Positions 51,475 through 61,047 of a DNA stretch of 64,000 bases are shown piece by piece; positions within the stretch are counted from its first letter, which is position 1; each line of letters starts with the position of its first letter. The notes below the pieces were generated by a model. It had not been told where the DNA came from. It saw only the letters and a program-made list of their open reading frames with translations, and did not search any database. Origin of the DNA: VMCP01 sp964415065 (GTDB lineage Bacteria > Bacteroidota > Bacteroidia > NS11-12g > UBA955); the NCBI GenBank assembly GCA_964415065.1, contig CAYPYX010000003.1, positions 1-64,000 on the forward strand, read 5' to 3'. The position numbers and the translations under genes were made by a program.

Positions 51475-51996
51475 ATGAAATACAATCAATCGTTAGCTCA
51501 AGTGAAATGGAATGCAATTGCAGTATTAGCCGTAATCCTTGCATTCTTTGTTTCGTCGTGCAGTTCTACTGAAAACCGAGATATGGACGCCTCCGAAATT
51601 GAAGCTTCTAATCCCGAAAATCCGAACAAAGGCCCTAAAGGCCAATTTCAATTTGTAGATTCGGTTTTTAACTTTGGTCAGATTAATGATGGAGAAGTGG
51701 TTGAACATACTTTTAGGTTCAAGAACGTAGGGAAGGGTCCGCTTTCAATTGTGAAGGTTGAAGCATCTTGTGGTTGTACTACACCTAAATGGACTAAAGA
51801 AGTTATTCCTCCAGGTGGGGAAGGAAGCATTACAGCAACATTCGATAGTAACGGCAAAGGAGGTCCAGATAACCCGTTGGTAGAGAAGAGTATTAGCGTT
51901 GATTTCGATAATACCGATAGAGGTTTTATTGTCTTAATTTTCAAAGCCAATATACTAGCTAAATCTAATGATCCGGCACAACATAGTGGTCATTAA
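51475..51996 (+). CDS. DUF1573 lipoprotein
   Basis: 173 residues. Signal peptide with lipobox Cys (FVSSCSS, about Cys29), short acidic linker, then the DUF1573 domain from about 58: FNFGQINDGEVVEHTFRFKN, VEASCGCTTPKW, VIPPGGEGSITATFDSNGK. This is an Ig-like (ASH/MSP-like) fold. Conserved beside nusB and yajC in Bacteroidota, but without known function. Confidence 0.88.
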   Translation: MKYNQSLAQVKWNAIAVLAVILAFFVSSCSSTENRDMDASEIEASNPENPNKGPKGQFQFVDSVFNFGQINDGEVVEHTFRFKNVGKGPLSIVKVEASCGCTTPKWTKEVIPPGGEGSITATFDSNGKGGPDNPLVEKSISVDFDNTDRGFIVLIFKANILAKSNDPAQHSGH

Positions 51997-52215
51997 TTTC
52001 GGGGGATATCATTAACCAATCGAAAATATCGTCATTTCGAAAACCCAAATGTCACTTCGTTCAATAACATCATATCTTGGTTGTAATAACAAGAGTTGAA
52101 TCGAATTACAAACGTGATAATCATGTAATTGCGAACTAAAAATTCAAAAATGGAATTTACCCAGAATAAAATCTTGAATTCAATAATTAATAAATAAAAC
52201 TTAATAAATAAATCA

Positions 52216-52533
52216 ATGACACTATTACAAGCAGCAGGAAGTCAAGGCATGAATCCATTCGTTTTGATGTTGATTATGGCCGTTTTCTTCTTTTTTATGA
52301 TTTGGCCTCAAATGCGACGTCAGAAAAAGGCAAAAAACTTTACAGCAAGTTTAGCCAAAGGCGATCATATCGTAACCACCGGTGGAATCCACGGCAAAAT
52401 CTCCCAAATTCAAGAAAAATACATGATTATTGATTTGGAAGAAGGAAAAATGAAAATAGATCCTACTGGAATTTCAATGGAAATGACTCAAGCGGCATAT
52501 CCATCTGAAACAAAAACCGAAACCAAGAAATAA
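52216..52533 (+). CDS. yajC: preprotein translocase subunit YajC
   Basis: 105 residues. One membrane segment (about 14-32, PFVLMLIMAVFFFFMIWPQM) followed by MRRQKKAKNF and GDHIVTTGGIHGKISQI, the YajC signature. Accessory subunit of SecDF-YajC. coaE follows 11 bases later. Confidence 0.95.
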   Translation: MTLLQAAGSQGMNPFVLMLIMAVFFFFMIWPQMRRQKKAKNFTASLAKGDHIVTTGGIHGKISQIQEKYMIIDLEEGKMKIDPTGISMEMTQAAYPSETKTETKK

Positions 52534-52544
52534 TAAATATTTCC

Positions 52545-53141
52545 ATGTTAAGAGTGGGTATTACTGGGGGAATCGGAAGCGGAAAAACAACTGTCTGCGA
52601 GATTTTTAATCACCTAGGAATACCCATTTTTTATGCTGATCAACAAGCAAAAGAGTTGTATTCAAATAATTTAGATTTAAAAGCCCAACTGATTCAGAAA
52701 TTTGGAGCTGAAACCTATTTGAATTCCAACGAAATCAACATACCTTTTTTCAAATCATTATTAGCTTCCCCCGAAAAAAGAGAAATACTCAATACAATTG
52801 TACATCCATTCGTGTTCAACCAGTTTGATGATTGGGTTAGTCAACAAAATGCTCCGTATATTATCAAAGAAGCAGCAATATTATTTGAAAGTGGTGCACA
52901 TAAAACCGTGCATAAAACCATCGCAGTTCTTGCTTCTGAAAATATGAGAATTGAACGGGTTAAGCTTCGCGATCCATATCGCAGCCTCGAAGAAATTCAG
53001 CGAATAATTCAATCGCAACTTAGCAACGAGGAACTTCAAAAACGTGCGGATTACATCATTTTTAACGATGGTTCCCAATCCTTAATTCAACAAGTTCGGA
53101 ATTTACACCAAATACTGCTCGACGAAAGTCGACATTTCTGA
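52545..53141 (+). CDS. coaE: dephospho-CoA kinase
   Basis: Last step of coenzyme A synthesis. 198 residues. P-loop GITGGIGSGKTTV (5-17), DxQA motif in YADQQAKELY, HP motif in TIVHPFV, and ESGAHKTVHKTIAV. Its last 39 bases overlap the 3' end of convergent pyrF. Confidence 0.95.
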   Translation: MLRVGITGGIGSGKTTVCEIFNHLGIPIFYADQQAKELYSNNLDLKAQLIQKFGAETYLNSNEINIPFFKSLLASPEKREILNTIVHPFVFNQFDDWVSQQNAPYIIKEAAILFESGAHKTVHKTIAVLASENMRIERVKLRDPYRSLEEIQRIIQSQLSNEELQKRADYIIFNDGSQSLIQQVRNLHQILLDESRHF

Positions 53142-53942
53142 TGCCAATTCTTGGGCTTTAATTCCTGCCGTTTCAGCATAAGCTTCGGAGGAGTCAGCAT
53201 ATATTATACCTCGTGAGCTATTAACTAATAATCCCAATTCGGAATTGGCCGATGCATGAGTAATATCACTTAAACTACCCCCTTGTGCACCCACGCCGGG
53301 AACCAATAAAAACGTTTCAGGAATGATGGTTCGAATATGTTTTACTGCTTCTGCGCGAGTGGCACCTACTACGAACATCAAGTTGTCGGGATTGCCCCAT
53401 TTGCTTACTTGCTCAATTACGCGTTCATACAATTTTTTATCTTCTTCCACTTGAGATAACTGGAAGTCTTTATGACCCTCGTTGCTTGTTAATGCTAAGC
53501 AAATAACAAATTTATCTTTGAACTCTAAAAATGGACGTAAGCTATCTTCACCCATATAAGGAGAAACTGTGATAGCATCGAATTTCATGGCATCGAAAAA
53601 TGCCCGGGCATACATAGTGGATGTATTTCCAATGTCGCCTCGTTTTGCATCTGCTATTTTGAATGTTTCTTGAGGAAGTGCGTTTAATGTTTCATTCATT
53701 ATCTCCCAACCCTCTACGCCATATTGTTCGTAAAAGGCAGTGTTAATCTTATAGGCAACACTGTAAGCAGATGTGCTGTCTATAATATCGCGGTTAAAGG
53801 TTAACATACCTGAACCATTTTTGGGCAAATGATGAGGCAATTTTCCGATTTCAGTATCCAAACCAGTGCATAAATAGCTCTTTTTGGATCGTATTTGTTG
53901 GATAATGTCAGCTTTTTTCACGTGTACTGCAAAATAACACAT
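53103..53942 (-). CDS. pyrF: orotidine 5'-phosphate decarboxylase
   Basis: Makes UMP from OMP. 279 residues (PyrF type 2 length). Catalytic Lys/Asp in FKIADAKRGDIGNTS, then FDAITVSPYMG and LLVPGVGAQGGSL. The annotated ATG gives MCYFAVHVKKADI; a GTG six codons in (53,924) starts VKKADIIQQ, closer to homologues, and may be the real start. The 3' end overlaps coaE on the other strand. Confidence 0.94.
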   Translation of the reverse strand: MCYFAVHVKKADIIQQIRSKKSYLCTGLDTEIGKLPHHLPKNGSGMLTFNRDIIDSTSAYSVAYKINTAFYEQYGVEGWEIMNETLNALPQETFKIADAKRGDIGNTSTMYARAFFDAMKFDAITVSPYMGEDSLRPFLEFKDKFVICLALTSNEGHKDFQLSQVEEDKKLYERVIEQVSKWGNPDNLMFVVGATRAEAVKHIRTIIPETFLLVPGVGAQGGSLSDITHASANSELGLLVNSSRGIIYADSSEAYAETAGIKAQELASEMSTFVEQYLV

Positions 53943-53959
53943 TACTTTTCGGATTTAAT

Positions 53960-53967
53960 TACATTTG
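53960..53967 (+). promoter_or_regulatory. -7 box TACATTTG of the 1262-residue T9SS protein gene
   Basis: TAnnTTTG match, four bases (TATA) before the GTG start; supports that GTG. Confidence 0.55.
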
Positions 53968-53971
53968 TATA

Positions 53972-56900
53972 GTGCGGTTTATTATCATTTTACTCGGTTT
54001 GTTGGTTTTTCCTCTGGATGCGCAGTTCGTTCAGGTTGGAGACGGAAGTTATTTGGGAACATTTGCTGGTCCTATTAGAGTCTCTTTAAATACAAAAACG
54101 TATCAATCCAAATACGCATATATATTTCCAAAATCCGTTTTAGGAAATTTGCAAAATGGAGATTCCATTACATCCCTGGAATTTATGCGCACTGATGGTG
54201 ATACTTTGAGGCAAAGTCGCATGAGGATGTGGTTAGTAAATACGAGTCGATCCGATTTAGGCGCAACGGGAATCCGATTTAGCCAAGAAACCGCTGCTGC
54301 TACTTTGGTTCATGACGACAATCCTCAAAAACATTTTGGTCGTGACGAGAAATTTTATCGTCTTCCTTTCAATAAACCATTTGTTTACGATTCATTAGCC
54401 GGTGAAAATCTGCTACTTCTCGTATTCTTTGAGCAAAAAGATACATTCAAGGCAGGTGTTTCCTTTTATTTTGAAGGAAGTGCCACTGTTAATGGTTATG
54501 GTTCTCAACAAACCCATTTCTCTGCAGGTTTAACGGCATCAGACACGTTAAATAATATTACAGAATATCATCCCACAATTATATTTAACTATCCCCGAAA
54601 AGATGTTGATTTATTGGTGCGTGGAACGTATACTCTTGGAAAAATTCCTTTGCCTCTAGGAAATCCCGACAGTGTGAAGAGCTTTGTAAGAAATGTAGGA
54701 AAAAAAGACGTTTTTGCTATGAAAATGTATACCTATACAAAAGGTTTTAATAAGCAAAAAGACAGTTTTTATATCACTTTGCCCGCCGGAAAAGAAAAGT
54801 TTTTTGAAGTTCCTTCTTTATTGCCTTCGAAGGTTGGACTCGATACGGTAGTGGTTGAATCCTCGGATCAAGTAGTTTCAAATAATATAGCTGTATCCTA
54901 TCGTTTGGGAAATGAAAACATGTATAGTTATCGAGATGTAACCTTAACTCCAGCTCCTGGTGGAATTGGATTTAACGGGGCTCAAGGTGATTTCGTTGCT
55001 CGTTTTCAAAGCAATAAATCGAAATATATTAATCAAATCTCAGTAGCCTTTGGGGCAACAGGTAGATTATTTCGAGTGGGTATTTGGGCCTACGACAGTA
55101 TAAAAGCTCGTCCTGGGAAGTTAATCTATCAGAGTGATTCACTTAAATCCATTTCTGGTACCTACATCTTGGATTTAAAGTCGCCAGTTAAAGTGGAAGG
55201 ATCATTTTTTGTAGGAGTGCGTCAATTAGACTTGAATAATGTTGCTTTTGGATATCAAATGGAACAACCAGTTCGTCCTCAAACATTTTTTTATGCTTCT
55301 CCCTTAGGAGATACAAACTGGGTAGATTTTCATCCCAATGCCCCGTATAAATTTATCATAGAACCTCGATTACAAGCAGATTACGATTATCGCGCTGTTT
55401 TGGCAAAACTCCCGAAAGATACCTTTGATATATTAAATAAGGACACCATTGCGCCCATTGTTACGGTAAAAAATGTTGGAGCATTAACATCCCCAGACAG
55501 CGTAGAAATTACTTGTGAAATACGGGGTTTAAATGTTCTTCACTATAAAAAAACGATCAAAGACACCCTTTCGGCAGGTTTAACACGTCAATACACCTTG
55601 CCCAAGGAATTTGTGCCTAAGGAGTTTGGTGAACATAGATTGTTATTTTATGTGAAACATCTCTCCGATAAAATCAACGACAATGATACTTTCAGATCAT
55701 TGTTCTATGTTGGCGTTGTCAAAGACGTTCAAGTAAAAACAGTTTATTCACCAACTCCCAATAGTTTATATATTTACAAAGTAGACACGCTTCAGCCTTT
55801 GATAGAGATTATTAATTTGGGCTATGACAATACCCCTGCTTTCGATGCATATTGCCAGATTGTGAAAAATAATAAAGTTCTTTATTCGGCAAAAATAAAT
55901 CAAAGTTTACCACGCTTTCAAACAAAATTATTGGTCTTTCCAACCTACCAGTGTGTAGATACAGGAAAACTCAAAGTACTTCTATTTACCCGAATGACAG
56001 GTGATCGAAATACTACTAACGACACTCAAGTTCGATATATAATTGTTTATAAACAAATAGATTTCGTAGCTGATTCTATACTCTCACCGGTAATGAATCA
56101 ATCTTATTCTCAGGGAACTACCCATACATTTAAAGCACAAATTGTAAACGATGGAGTATTGCAGTTAGGGAAACCTCGAGTAGTCATGAAGGTTTTTGGA
56201 CCTAGTGGTGCTAAAATATATGAAGACAGTACTTCAAGAGACATTGATGGGAATTCTCAAATTATCACGACCATGTCGAGAACATTAAAAACCAATGCAA
56301 AAGGTAAATATAAAGTATGGTTAGGTTCTAATGTTTCTCACGATATTTATCCAGAAAATGATAGCTTGATTGGAGAGTTTTTTGTAGGATATCCGGTTGA
56401 TTTCTACTTAGACAAAGTGGATTTAGGAGATACCTTAACCAACACAGGATTAGGATATTCATTCAATTTTAATGTCGGGAACCGTGGGTTTGAAAATGCA
56501 CAAAATAAGGTAGACGTGCGATGTGAGATTTCGAGAAAAGGAACTATTTGGCATACCGAAGATATTTCCATTTCTGCAGATACTTCATCCTATAAGACTT
56601 ACGCATTCTTAAAGAAGTTTAAACCTTTATTCACGGGAGAGTATGAGTTGAAGGCGTTTGTTAAACATCCAAATGATGTGTTCAGAAATAACGATACTTT
56701 TACTAAAAAAGTGTGGGTATTAGTAGGTAAGGACGCTCTGGTTTCTGATATAATAAATGTGCAAGATGGTGAAATAAAATATCAGCCTATCGTATTAGAT
56801 ACATTGGAATTAATGGTACAGAACCAAGGTGTGGCTGATATGAATAATGTTCAAGTCTTTGCTAAAATTTTCAAAAAGAATCAATCCATATATGAAACAT

Positions 56901-57760
56901 TTACTACTATTGATCTGAAATCTAATGATCAAAAACGGATTACTTTCATACCCAATTTGGGAAGTTTAGATACTTCCATTTATCGGGTTGTCACATATAC
57001 AAGTTCACTCGATGATCAGAATATTTTCAATGATTCTATGTCGAGAATATTTTATGTTCGAAGATTATCTGACTTGAGATTGATTCAACTTGATTCGCCA
57101 TCAATAAACGGACAATACAAGTCCAACTTTTCAATGCGACCTAGGGTTTTGCTGATGAATACCGGTCAAGATTCTGCTGTTCGAAACATTCTAATGAATC
57201 TTCAGATTTGGATTCAAGGAAATGTTACTCCTGTTTACCAATCTCAGCTTTCACTTAATGAATTATTGCCTCAGCAAGATGCCACCGTATTTGCTATGGA
57301 GGATTTCACGCCTAATCAGCAAGGTTCCTATCGCTTTGAAATTTATGCAGTAAATAATTCCGATCTCTGGCCCATTAATGATACCATAAAAGGAACTTTT
57401 GACGTGGTTGTTAATTCGGTAAGTTCAATGTTAAAGATTCCATATCAAGTTTATCCAAATCCAACCTTTAACCAAACATTTTTTATAAAATCTCAAACGC
57501 CAATTTCTTCTATGACTATTTCGGATGTATTGGGACGATCGGTGGACTTTTCAGTGAATGGTGAGCAGGTTTTCGGGGGATGGAATTCTCAGCTGAGAAC
57601 CAAGGAGGATGCTCAAAACAACACGAACTCACTGAATAATACTTTCAATCAAGAGTGGAATATTAAAATTCATGGAATGGAAAATTCGGGAGTTGTATAT
57701 TTGAAGTTGATTTCTGAAAACGGTAGCACTACGATACCTGTTTTGTTGGAGTCTAACTAA
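53972..57760 (+). CDS. large secreted repeat protein with T9SS type-A sorting domain
   Basis: 1262 residues, GTG start. Signal peptide 1-17 (ends LDAQ). N-terminal beta-rich domain (18-210) and a second one (about 310-460). Then six Ig-like (CARDB-like) repeats of about 112 residues, each ending in an N-D-[ST] motif: Asn571, 683, 796, 907, 1020 and 1136. A T9SS sorting domain starts at about 1155 (YQVYPNPTFNQTFFI, MTISDVLGRSVDF) and is split by an Asn/Gln/Thr-rich insertion. Probably an adhesin or structural surface protein. The DUF4403 gene follows 7 bases later. Confidence 0.85.
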   Translation: MRFIIILLGLLVFPLDAQFVQVGDGSYLGTFAGPIRVSLNTKTYQSKYAYIFPKSVLGNLQNGDSITSLEFMRTDGDTLRQSRMRMWLVNTSRSDLGATGIRFSQETAAATLVHDDNPQKHFGRDEKFYRLPFNKPFVYDSLAGENLLLLVFFEQKDTFKAGVSFYFEGSATVNGYGSQQTHFSAGLTASDTLNNITEYHPTIIFNYPRKDVDLLVRGTYTLGKIPLPLGNPDSVKSFVRNVGKKDVFAMKMYTYTKGFNKQKDSFYITLPAGKEKFFEVPSLLPSKVGLDTVVVESSDQVVSNNIAVSYRLGNENMYSYRDVTLTPAPGGIGFNGAQGDFVARFQSNKSKYINQISVAFGATGRLFRVGIWAYDSIKARPGKLIYQSDSLKSISGTYILDLKSPVKVEGSFFVGVRQLDLNNVAFGYQMEQPVRPQTFFYASPLGDTNWVDFHPNAPYKFIIEPRLQADYDYRAVLAKLPKDTFDILNKDTIAPIVTVKNVGALTSPDSVEITCEIRGLNVLHYKKTIKDTLSAGLTRQYTLPKEFVPKEFGEHRLLFYVKHLSDKINDNDTFRSLFYVGVVKDVQVKTVYSPTPNSLYIYKVDTLQPLIEIINLGYDNTPAFDAYCQIVKNNKVLYSAKINQSLPRFQTKLLVFPTYQCVDTGKLKVLLFTRMTGDRNTTNDTQVRYIIVYKQIDFVADSILSPVMNQSYSQGTTHTFKAQIVNDGVLQLGKPRVVMKVFGPSGAKIYEDSTSRDIDGNSQIITTMSRTLKTNAKGKYKVWLGSNVSHDIYPENDSLIGEFFVGYPVDFYLDKVDLGDTLTNTGLGYSFNFNVGNRGFENAQNKVDVRCEISRKGTIWHTEDISISADTSSYKTYAFLKKFKPLFTGEYELKAFVKHPNDVFRNNDTFTKKVWVLVGKDALVSDIINVQDGEIKYQPIVLDTLELMVQNQGVADMNNVQVFAKIFKKNQSIYETFTTIDLKSNDQKRITFIPNLGSLDTSIYRVVTYTSSLDDQNIFNDSMSRIFYVRRLSDLRLIQLDSPSINGQYKSNFSMRPRVLLMNTGQDSAVRNILMNLQIWIQGNVTPVYQSQLSLNELLPQQDATVFAMEDFTPNQQGSYRFEIYAVNNSDLWPINDTIKGTFDVVVNSVSSMLKIPYQVYPNPTFNQTFFIKSQTPISSMTISDVLGRSVDFSVNGEQVFGGWNSQLRTKEDAQNNTNSLNNTFNQEWNIKIHGMENSGVVYLKLISENGSTTIPVLLESN

Positions 57761-57767
57761 TTCAAAT

Positions 57768-59147
57768 ATGAAAACAAGTGTAATTTTCGCCTTTGGGGCG
57801 GGCATCATTTTGGCTTCTTGTGGAAGCATCAAACCAGAACCACCTTCGAATATGAACCAAACCTTAGCAGTTAAGGAACTGCCTGTGGTTACCTCCAATT
57901 TGGATATCCCAATTGAAGTAAATATGGTTCCGTTTATAAACTTGGCTGATTCTAAAGTGGATAAATCATTTAAAGGATCCGACAAGCCATGTGAGGGATT
58001 GCGTTATGAATATAAATTGGATCGAGCCCCTTTTCGGTATCAAGGTTTGGGCGTTGGTAAAATTGGTTTGGGTTTGGATTTAAAATATGCGGCAAAAGGA
58101 GAGTACTGTGCTGCATGTATGGGCGGTTCTTGTGCGGTTCCAGCCCCTGGTTTTGATATTGGCTATTCAGAACCCATGAAGCGTGTAAAAGTTGAAATTC
58201 AAAGCAATTTAAAAATTAAGAACGATTACCGTATTCAAAGTCAAACTGAAATCAAAGAAATCAAACCCCTGGATCCTGTAAAAGTCATATTTGGATATGA
58301 TGTTACCGATTTACTCTTGAAGCAGGCACAACCCTTTATCAAAGATGCAATGAAGTCTGTGGATCAAGAAATTGGGAAATTGGACTTGAAGCCATATATA
58401 AAACCTGCATTTGATGAGCTTCAAAAGGAAATTTATATTGATCAAGTGGGCTATTTGTCGCTTCAACCTAAGGAATTAGCAGTTAGCGATTTGAATTTTG
58501 ACAAGAATATACTGAAATTCAATGTAGGAATTAAAGCTACACCTGCAATTAAATCTACTAGTTGGGGATCAACGGTTAAGCCCATGCCGAATTTAAGTGC
58601 CTATAAACCTTCTGGCGGTTTTGAAGTGGTTACCGATTTGAAAATGGATTTTGATTCATTATCAAAGCAGGTAATGGCCATGGTAAAAGGGCAAAAGTTT
58701 GAAGCAGGTAAGAATTATATTTTTGTAGATGATCTAAAACTCTTTGCTGCCCAAGAACGATTGGGAGTTGAAGTGAAGTTTTCAGGAAGTAAAAAAGGTA
58801 CTATTTTTCTTACCGGAAAACCCGTTTTTGATTCTGAAAAGAATACGGTTCATGTTGAAGATTTGCAGTTTGACCTTTCCACTAAAAACATCCTGTTAAA
58901 ATCGGCAAAATGGTTGTTGAACGAAACCATTCGTAAAAAGATGCAGGATGCAATGAATATGGATTTGAGTCCTCAAATTAACGATGCTAAAAAAGCAATG
59001 AACGCTTCATTAAATCAACAATTGAGTAATGGAATTTCATTGAAAGGCAATCTAAATACATTGAAGGTTACCGATATTCAAATTTTGCAAAAGGAACTGT
59101 TTATTAGAGCCCAATTGAAAGGCAAAATGGCTGTTTCAATGAAGTAG
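57768..59147 (+). CDS. DUF4403 family lipoprotein
   Basis: 459 residues. Lipobox Cys at 18 (IILASCGS). The mature part is that of DUF4403: IPIEVNMVPFINLADSKVD, YEYKLDRAPFRYQGLGVGKI, and an internal pair of long lipid-binding-like (TULIP-type) modules. Probably outer-membrane-associated. An unusual Cys cluster (YCAACMGGSCAVPAPG, about 110-125) lies in the first module. It is co-transcribed with the upstream T9SS protein. Confidence 0.8.
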   Translation: MKTSVIFAFGAGIILASCGSIKPEPPSNMNQTLAVKELPVVTSNLDIPIEVNMVPFINLADSKVDKSFKGSDKPCEGLRYEYKLDRAPFRYQGLGVGKIGLGLDLKYAAKGEYCAACMGGSCAVPAPGFDIGYSEPMKRVKVEIQSNLKIKNDYRIQSQTEIKEIKPLDPVKVIFGYDVTDLLLKQAQPFIKDAMKSVDQEIGKLDLKPYIKPAFDELQKEIYIDQVGYLSLQPKELAVSDLNFDKNILKFNVGIKATPAIKSTSWGSTVKPMPNLSAYKPSGGFEVVTDLKMDFDSLSKQVMAMVKGQKFEAGKNYIFVDDLKLFAAQERLGVEVKFSGSKKGTIFLTGKPVFDSEKNTVHVEDLQFDLSTKNILLKSAKWLLNETIRKKMQDAMNMDLSPQINDAKKAMNASLNQQLSNGISLKGNLNTLKVTDIQILQKELFIRAQLKGKMAVSMK

Positions 59148-59241
59148 ATAATTGTTTTATTGGAATAAAATCTTGTGTAATATAGCACCTTGAGCCTATA
59201 TCGTGAATTTGTTTCAGAAATATGGGTATGAAGCTATAATA

Positions 59242-59269
59242 AAAAGGGCAGCTAAACAGCTGCCCTTTT
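59242..59269. terminator. strong bidirectional terminator
   Basis: Perfect 12-bp stem AAAAGGGCAGCT with AGCTGCCCTTTT around an AAAC loop, with A and T runs on both sides, between the convergent DUF4403 and gapA genes. Confidence 0.92.
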
Positions 59270-59299
59270 ACATTTATTGGGTTGTGTTAATTATTAAAA

Positions 59300-60283
59300 T
59301 TAACCAATTTTTGCAATAAGATCAGCAACACGAGCGCTGTATCCGGTTTCGTTATCGTACCATCCTACAACTTTAGCTGTGTTACCAATAACTTGGGTTA
59401 AATCAGCGTCAAAAATACAGCTATGAGTATTTCCAATAATATCAATACTTACAATTGGGTCTGTGCAATATTCCAATACACCCTTCATAGATCCTTCGGC
59501 AGCAGCTTTCATAGCAGCATTGATTTCTTCTACTGTTGCTGGTTTCTTTAAGTTAACAGTGAAATCAGTTACAGAACCATCTGGAATTGGAACTCGCATT
59601 GCGTTTCCGTTCAATTTACCTTTCAAATGAGGTAATACCAATCCTACCGCTTTTGCAGCACCTGTAGAAGTTGGTACAATACTATAAGCAGCTGCACGTG
59701 CACGACGTAAATCTTTGTGAGGAGCATCCTGTAAGTTTTGGTCAGCAGTGTATGCGTGGATTGTAGTCATGAAACCATCTTCAACACCAAACATATCGTC
59801 TAGAACTTTAACCATAGGAGCTAAACAGTTGGTAGTACAAGAAGCGTTACTCAAAATAGTTTCAGATCCATCTAAAATAGAATCATTTACACCTAAAACT
59901 ACGGTTTTGATATCTCCAGTTGCAGGAGCAGAAATAACCACTTTTTTCGCACCAGCAGTGATGTGCATTGAAGCTTTTTCATCAGAAGTAAAGATACCAG
60001 TACTTTCCAAAACTACATCAACACCCATTTCGCCCCAAGGCAATTGCTTAGGATCTCTTTCAGCTAAAGCGCGAATAGCTTTACCGTTTACATACAAATT
60101 GTTGTCGTCAGAAGTTACGGTTCCGTTGAACTTACCGTGAACTGAATCGTACTTTAATAAGTGTGCAAGTGTTGCGTTGTCTGTCAAGTCATTGATAGCA
60201 ACTACTTCAACACCGGGTTTTTGCAACAAGAATTTGAATGCATGGCGCCCGATACGACCAAATCCGTTAATGGCTACTTTCAT
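59300..60283 (-). CDS. gapA: glyceraldehyde-3-phosphate dehydrogenase
   Basis: 327 residues from the ATG that gives MKVAINGFGRIGRHAF; an upstream Met would add 14 residues in the leader and is rejected. Catalytic Cys in SNASCTTNCLAPM, NAD-binding NGFGRIGR, and C-terminal WYDNETGYSARV. Glycolysis/gluconeogenesis. Own -7 box 31 bases upstream. Confidence 0.97.
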   Translation of the reverse strand: MKVAINGFGRIGRHAFKFLLQKPGVEVVAINDLTDNATLAHLLKYDSVHGKFNGTVTSDDNNLYVNGKAIRALAERDPKQLPWGEMGVDVVLESTGIFTSDEKASMHITAGAKKVVISAPATGDIKTVVLGVNDSILDGSETILSNASCTTNCLAPMVKVLDDMFGVEDGFMTTIHAYTADQNLQDAPHKDLRRARAAAYSIVPTSTGAAKAVGLVLPHLKGKLNGNAMRVPIPDGSVTDFTVNLKKPATVEEINAAMKAAAEGSMKGVLEYCTDPIVSIDIIGNTHSCIFDADLTQVIGNTAKVVGWYDNETGYSARVADLIAKIG

Positions 60284-60314
60284 GTTATTTAAACTTTTTA
60301 GTAATTGTGTTTTG

Positions 60315-60322
60315 CAAAAATA
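60315..60322 (-). promoter_or_regulatory. -7 box TATTTTTG of gapA
   Basis: TAnnTTTG match, 31 bases before the gapA ATG. Confidence 0.5.
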
Positions 60323-60334
60323 CAATGAAATTAT

Positions 60335-61024
60335 TTAACCTCTTGGTTTTAAAGGTCTAATTTCAAGATTTACATGATGAAAATTCTTTGGAGACTTCAA
60401 AGTATACAAAATTTGTGAAGCTACATCCTCGGGCATCAACATGTTGTCGTGTGCTTTAATGTTTTCGGAATGACGGAAAAAATCCGTTTTTACAGATCCA
60501 GGATATACACAAGTTACTTTTACTCCAAAGTCGCGAACTTCTTTGTATAGAGCATCGCTAAAGCCTCTTACTGCAAATTTTGTGGCACAATATCCACTTA
60601 CTTGAGGATATCCCTCTAAACCAGCTATAGAAGCTATGTTTATAATATGTGCTTCTCCCGTTTTTTTCATAGACGGCAATGCTAATTTCGTTGCATAAAA
60701 CAAACCGGTAACATTGGTGTTCATCATAGCATGCCATTGTTCTAAAGGCAAATCCTCGCAAAAACCAAAGTAACCTAAACCAGCATTGTTGATTAACACA
60801 TCTACCTGACCGTGCTTTTCTAACACTTGTTGGAATGCCTTTTCCAAATCTTCAAAAATCTGAACATCTGCATGCAAACAGATGTAATTTTCATGCTTCG
60901 TAGTGCAACCACTTCTGCAAAGTCCGTAAACTATTGCTCCTTCTTTTAATAGTTGTTGAACACACTCAAGACCAATGCCTTTGTTTGCGCCAGTTACAAC
61001 GGCTATTTTATTTTTTAATTCCAT
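60335..61024 (-). CDS. SDR family oxidoreductase (3-oxoacyl reductase-like)
   Basis: 229 residues. Classical SDR: AVVTGANKGIGLE (8-20), NNAGLGYFG, catalytic Ser in IINIASIAGLEG and YxxxK in SGYCATKFAV, PGSVKTDFF. Related to NADP-dependent YdfG/serine dehydrogenase-like and FabG-like enzymes; substrate not predictable. 23 bases downstream of mnmH on the same strand. Confidence 0.85.
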   Translation of the reverse strand: MELKNKIAVVTGANKGIGLECVQQLLKEGAIVYGLCRSGCTTKHENYICLHADVQIFEDLEKAFQQVLEKHGQVDVLINNAGLGYFGFCEDLPLEQWHAMMNTNVTGLFYATKLALPSMKKTGEAHIINIASIAGLEGYPQVSGYCATKFAVRGFSDALYKEVRDFGVKVTCVYPGSVKTDFFRHSENIKAHDNMLMPEDVASQILYTLKSPKNFHHVNLEIRPLKPRG

Positions 61025-61047
61025 AGTTTAATTAATAAATTGGGTTT

